A stretch of 6,504 nt of DNA from JARRRD01 sp037381085. Its GTDB lineage: Bacteria > Nitrospirota > Thermodesulfovibrionia > Thermodesulfovibrionales > UBA6898. Shown here one piece after another: positions 5,590 to 6,504 of the stretch (position 1 is the stretch's first letter; each line of letters starts with the position of its first letter). The notes beneath the pieces were generated by a model that was not told the origin of the DNA, made no database searches, and was given only the letters and a program-made list of their open reading frames with translations. Where the stretch lies: assembly GCA_037381085.1 (NCBI GenBank), contig JARRRD010000101.1, forward strand, positions 1-6,504, written 5' to 3'. The position numbers were made by a program, and so were the translations under genes.

Positions 5590-6504
5590 GTATATTCCTC
5601 TCCCGGCAAAATCCCCCGGGCGAAGACCCTGAAAAGGAAGGGATAGATGAGACTGGCAAAGAGGGCCGAGAGGATGAGGGTATTGTTCACTCCGCCGTCT
5701 ATAAGTCCGAGCTTTGTGCCGATTGTGCCTGCTACGACGATCATGGAGAGGGGAGCAGAGAGGAGCAGGGTCATGAGGAAGCCTTCCCTGAGGGAGAGCC
5801 CGAGGAAACGTTTGACGAAGAGGGCGGGCAGGTTGCTTGCGAAAATGATTCCCGCCATGAAAAGTGCGAGGACGATTTCCCGCATGGACAGGAAGATGCC
5901 TGTGTCAAAGTCGGCGCCCACCCCCATGAACAAAAAGGGGACGAAGAACCCGAAACCGAGGGCGTTGATCTTTTCTTCGAAGCGGGACTTGTTTCTGAAG
6001 ACGAAGGTGAACATGACGCCCGCCATAAAGGAACCCATAATGGGTTCCATCCCTGCGCCATAGGCGATCAGCGCTCCCACGAAAACTATGGCCATCGCAA
6101 TGCGTATTCCCTCTTCGACGGGGTCCTTGCTCTCCATCACCCTCCTGACGTGGCCGGGGTTCCACCATGCAATGACGTAGATGAGCCTGAGAGTGAGAGT
6201 GGCCAGGGCGAAGAGGGCGCAGATTTTAAGCACCTGGACCAGCAGCAGGACAGAGAGGCCGTATCGGTGGGTGACATCGAGCGCCGTAAGGGCAATGATG
6301 GAAAGCATCTCTCCTGCCAGCGTCACACCGACCAGATGCCGTCCCAGATCCTGTTTGAGAAGACCGGCTTCTTTCAGCACCGGGAAGGTGATGCCGGCGG
6401 ATATCATCGAAAGGGACACCCCGACGAAGAAAGAGTGCCCGGAAAAGTAAAAGAAAGCCGGAGTCAGGAGGAGTGAGAGTGCTGGGATTGCCAGGTACCA
6501 GCAG
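5556..6504 (-). CDS. CPA2-family cation:proton antiporter, N-terminus beyond the window
   Basis: Inner-membrane Na+/H+ or K+/H+ exchanger fragment of 315 visible residues. The frame is open to the right edge, so the GTG at 6419 is an internal valine and roughly 70-100 N-terminal residues are missing. Many hydrophobic helices are visible. Signatures, numbered from the edge, are ISAGITFPVLKEAGLL (34-49, the TSxxxxxxLKELGLL region), EPIMGSFMAGV (153-163) and INALGFGFFVPFLFMGVGADFD (179-200), all typical of the Na+/H+ exchanger domain PF00999 in the CPA2/KefB group. At the position normally holding the ion-binding Asp (DD, ND or QD), the sequence reads AGEMLSI with Gly64-Glu65. No TrkA-N regulatory domain follows; the protein stops soon after the last helix. 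The final residues HRAQGIAQRQ are encoded by the 7-base repeat tract. It is transcribed from the right; no promoter is visible. Ion preference is unknown. Confidence 0.88.
   Translation of the reverse strand, partial: CWYLAIPALSLLLTPAFFYFSGHSFFVGVSLSMISAGITFPVLKEAGLLKQDLGRHLVGVTLAGEMLSIIALTALDVTHRYGLSVLLLVQVLKICALFALATLTLRLIYVIAWWNPGHVRRVMESKDPVEEGIRIAMAIVFVGALIAYGAGMEPIMGSFMAGVMFTFVFRNKSRFEEKINALGFGFFVPFLFMGVGADFDTGIFLSMREIVLALFMAGIIFASNLPALFVKRFLGLSLREGFLMTLLLSAPLSMIVVAGTIGTKLGLIDGGVNNTLILSALFASLIYPFLFRVFARGILPGEEYTHRAQGIAQRQ

Noticed and set aside
5408..5632. 74-codon plus-strand open frame across the repeat cluster
   Set aside because: It reads through the hairpin repeat, the palindrome and the heptad tract, and ends antisense to the antiporter; no ribosome site and no protein-like composition.
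5565..6476. 303-codon open frame on the plus strand, rich in Glu, Asp and His
   Set aside because: It is antisense to the antiporter, whose membrane-protein signatures are clear; the acidic, low-complexity translation is what the opposite strand of hydrophobic codons gives.

Overview
The window looks like chromosomal DNA from a Gram-negative bacterium. It encodes an outer-membrane efflux channel, and a secreted protein with an IPTL-CTERM-like tail, a type of signal known only from bacteria with outer membranes. Moderate-to-high G+C, the choice-of-anchor-U-like domain, the small CC-motif protein and the repeat-rich spacers would fit a Nitrospirota or Desulfobacterota-type lineage. That placement is a guess from general resemblance; there is no rRNA or marker gene here.

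Positions 7-3991 (+ strand) hold a compact three-gene operon for a tripartite drug-efflux pump. It comprises a TolC-type outer membrane factor, an EmrA-type periplasmic adaptor starting one base after the channel's stop codon, and an EmrB-type 14-helix DHA2 permease 34 bases further on. Together they would form a continuous inner membrane-periplasm-outer membrane conduit driven by proton entry. No regulator lies inside the window; the operon promoter is upstream of it.

Positions 3992-4867 (+) hold a separately promoted gene, with a near-consensus sigma-70-type promoter, for a secreted protein. It has a signal peptide, a choice-of-anchor-U-like domain and a C-terminal tripartite sorting signal of the IPTL-CTERM type. 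The matching exosortase is not in the window.

Positions 4868-5555 are mostly non-coding and structurally rich. They contain terminators, three copies of an AGAG-loop hairpin element in two orientations, a perfect 20-base palindrome, and a 71-residue minus-strand gene (5120-5335) for a DUF3553-like SH3/Tudor-type protein.

Positions 5556-6504 (-) hold the C-terminal three quarters or so of a CPA2-family cation:proton antiporter that runs off the right edge. Its last ten codons and stop lie inside a tract of degenerate 7-base repeats, so the present C-terminus seems to have been formed by repeat DNA.

The most interesting signals are the three-copy hairpin element, the heptad repeat that supplies the end of the antiporter, and the Gly-Glu pair where most antiporters carry the ion-binding Asp. 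No dramatic new multi-gene system is evident.
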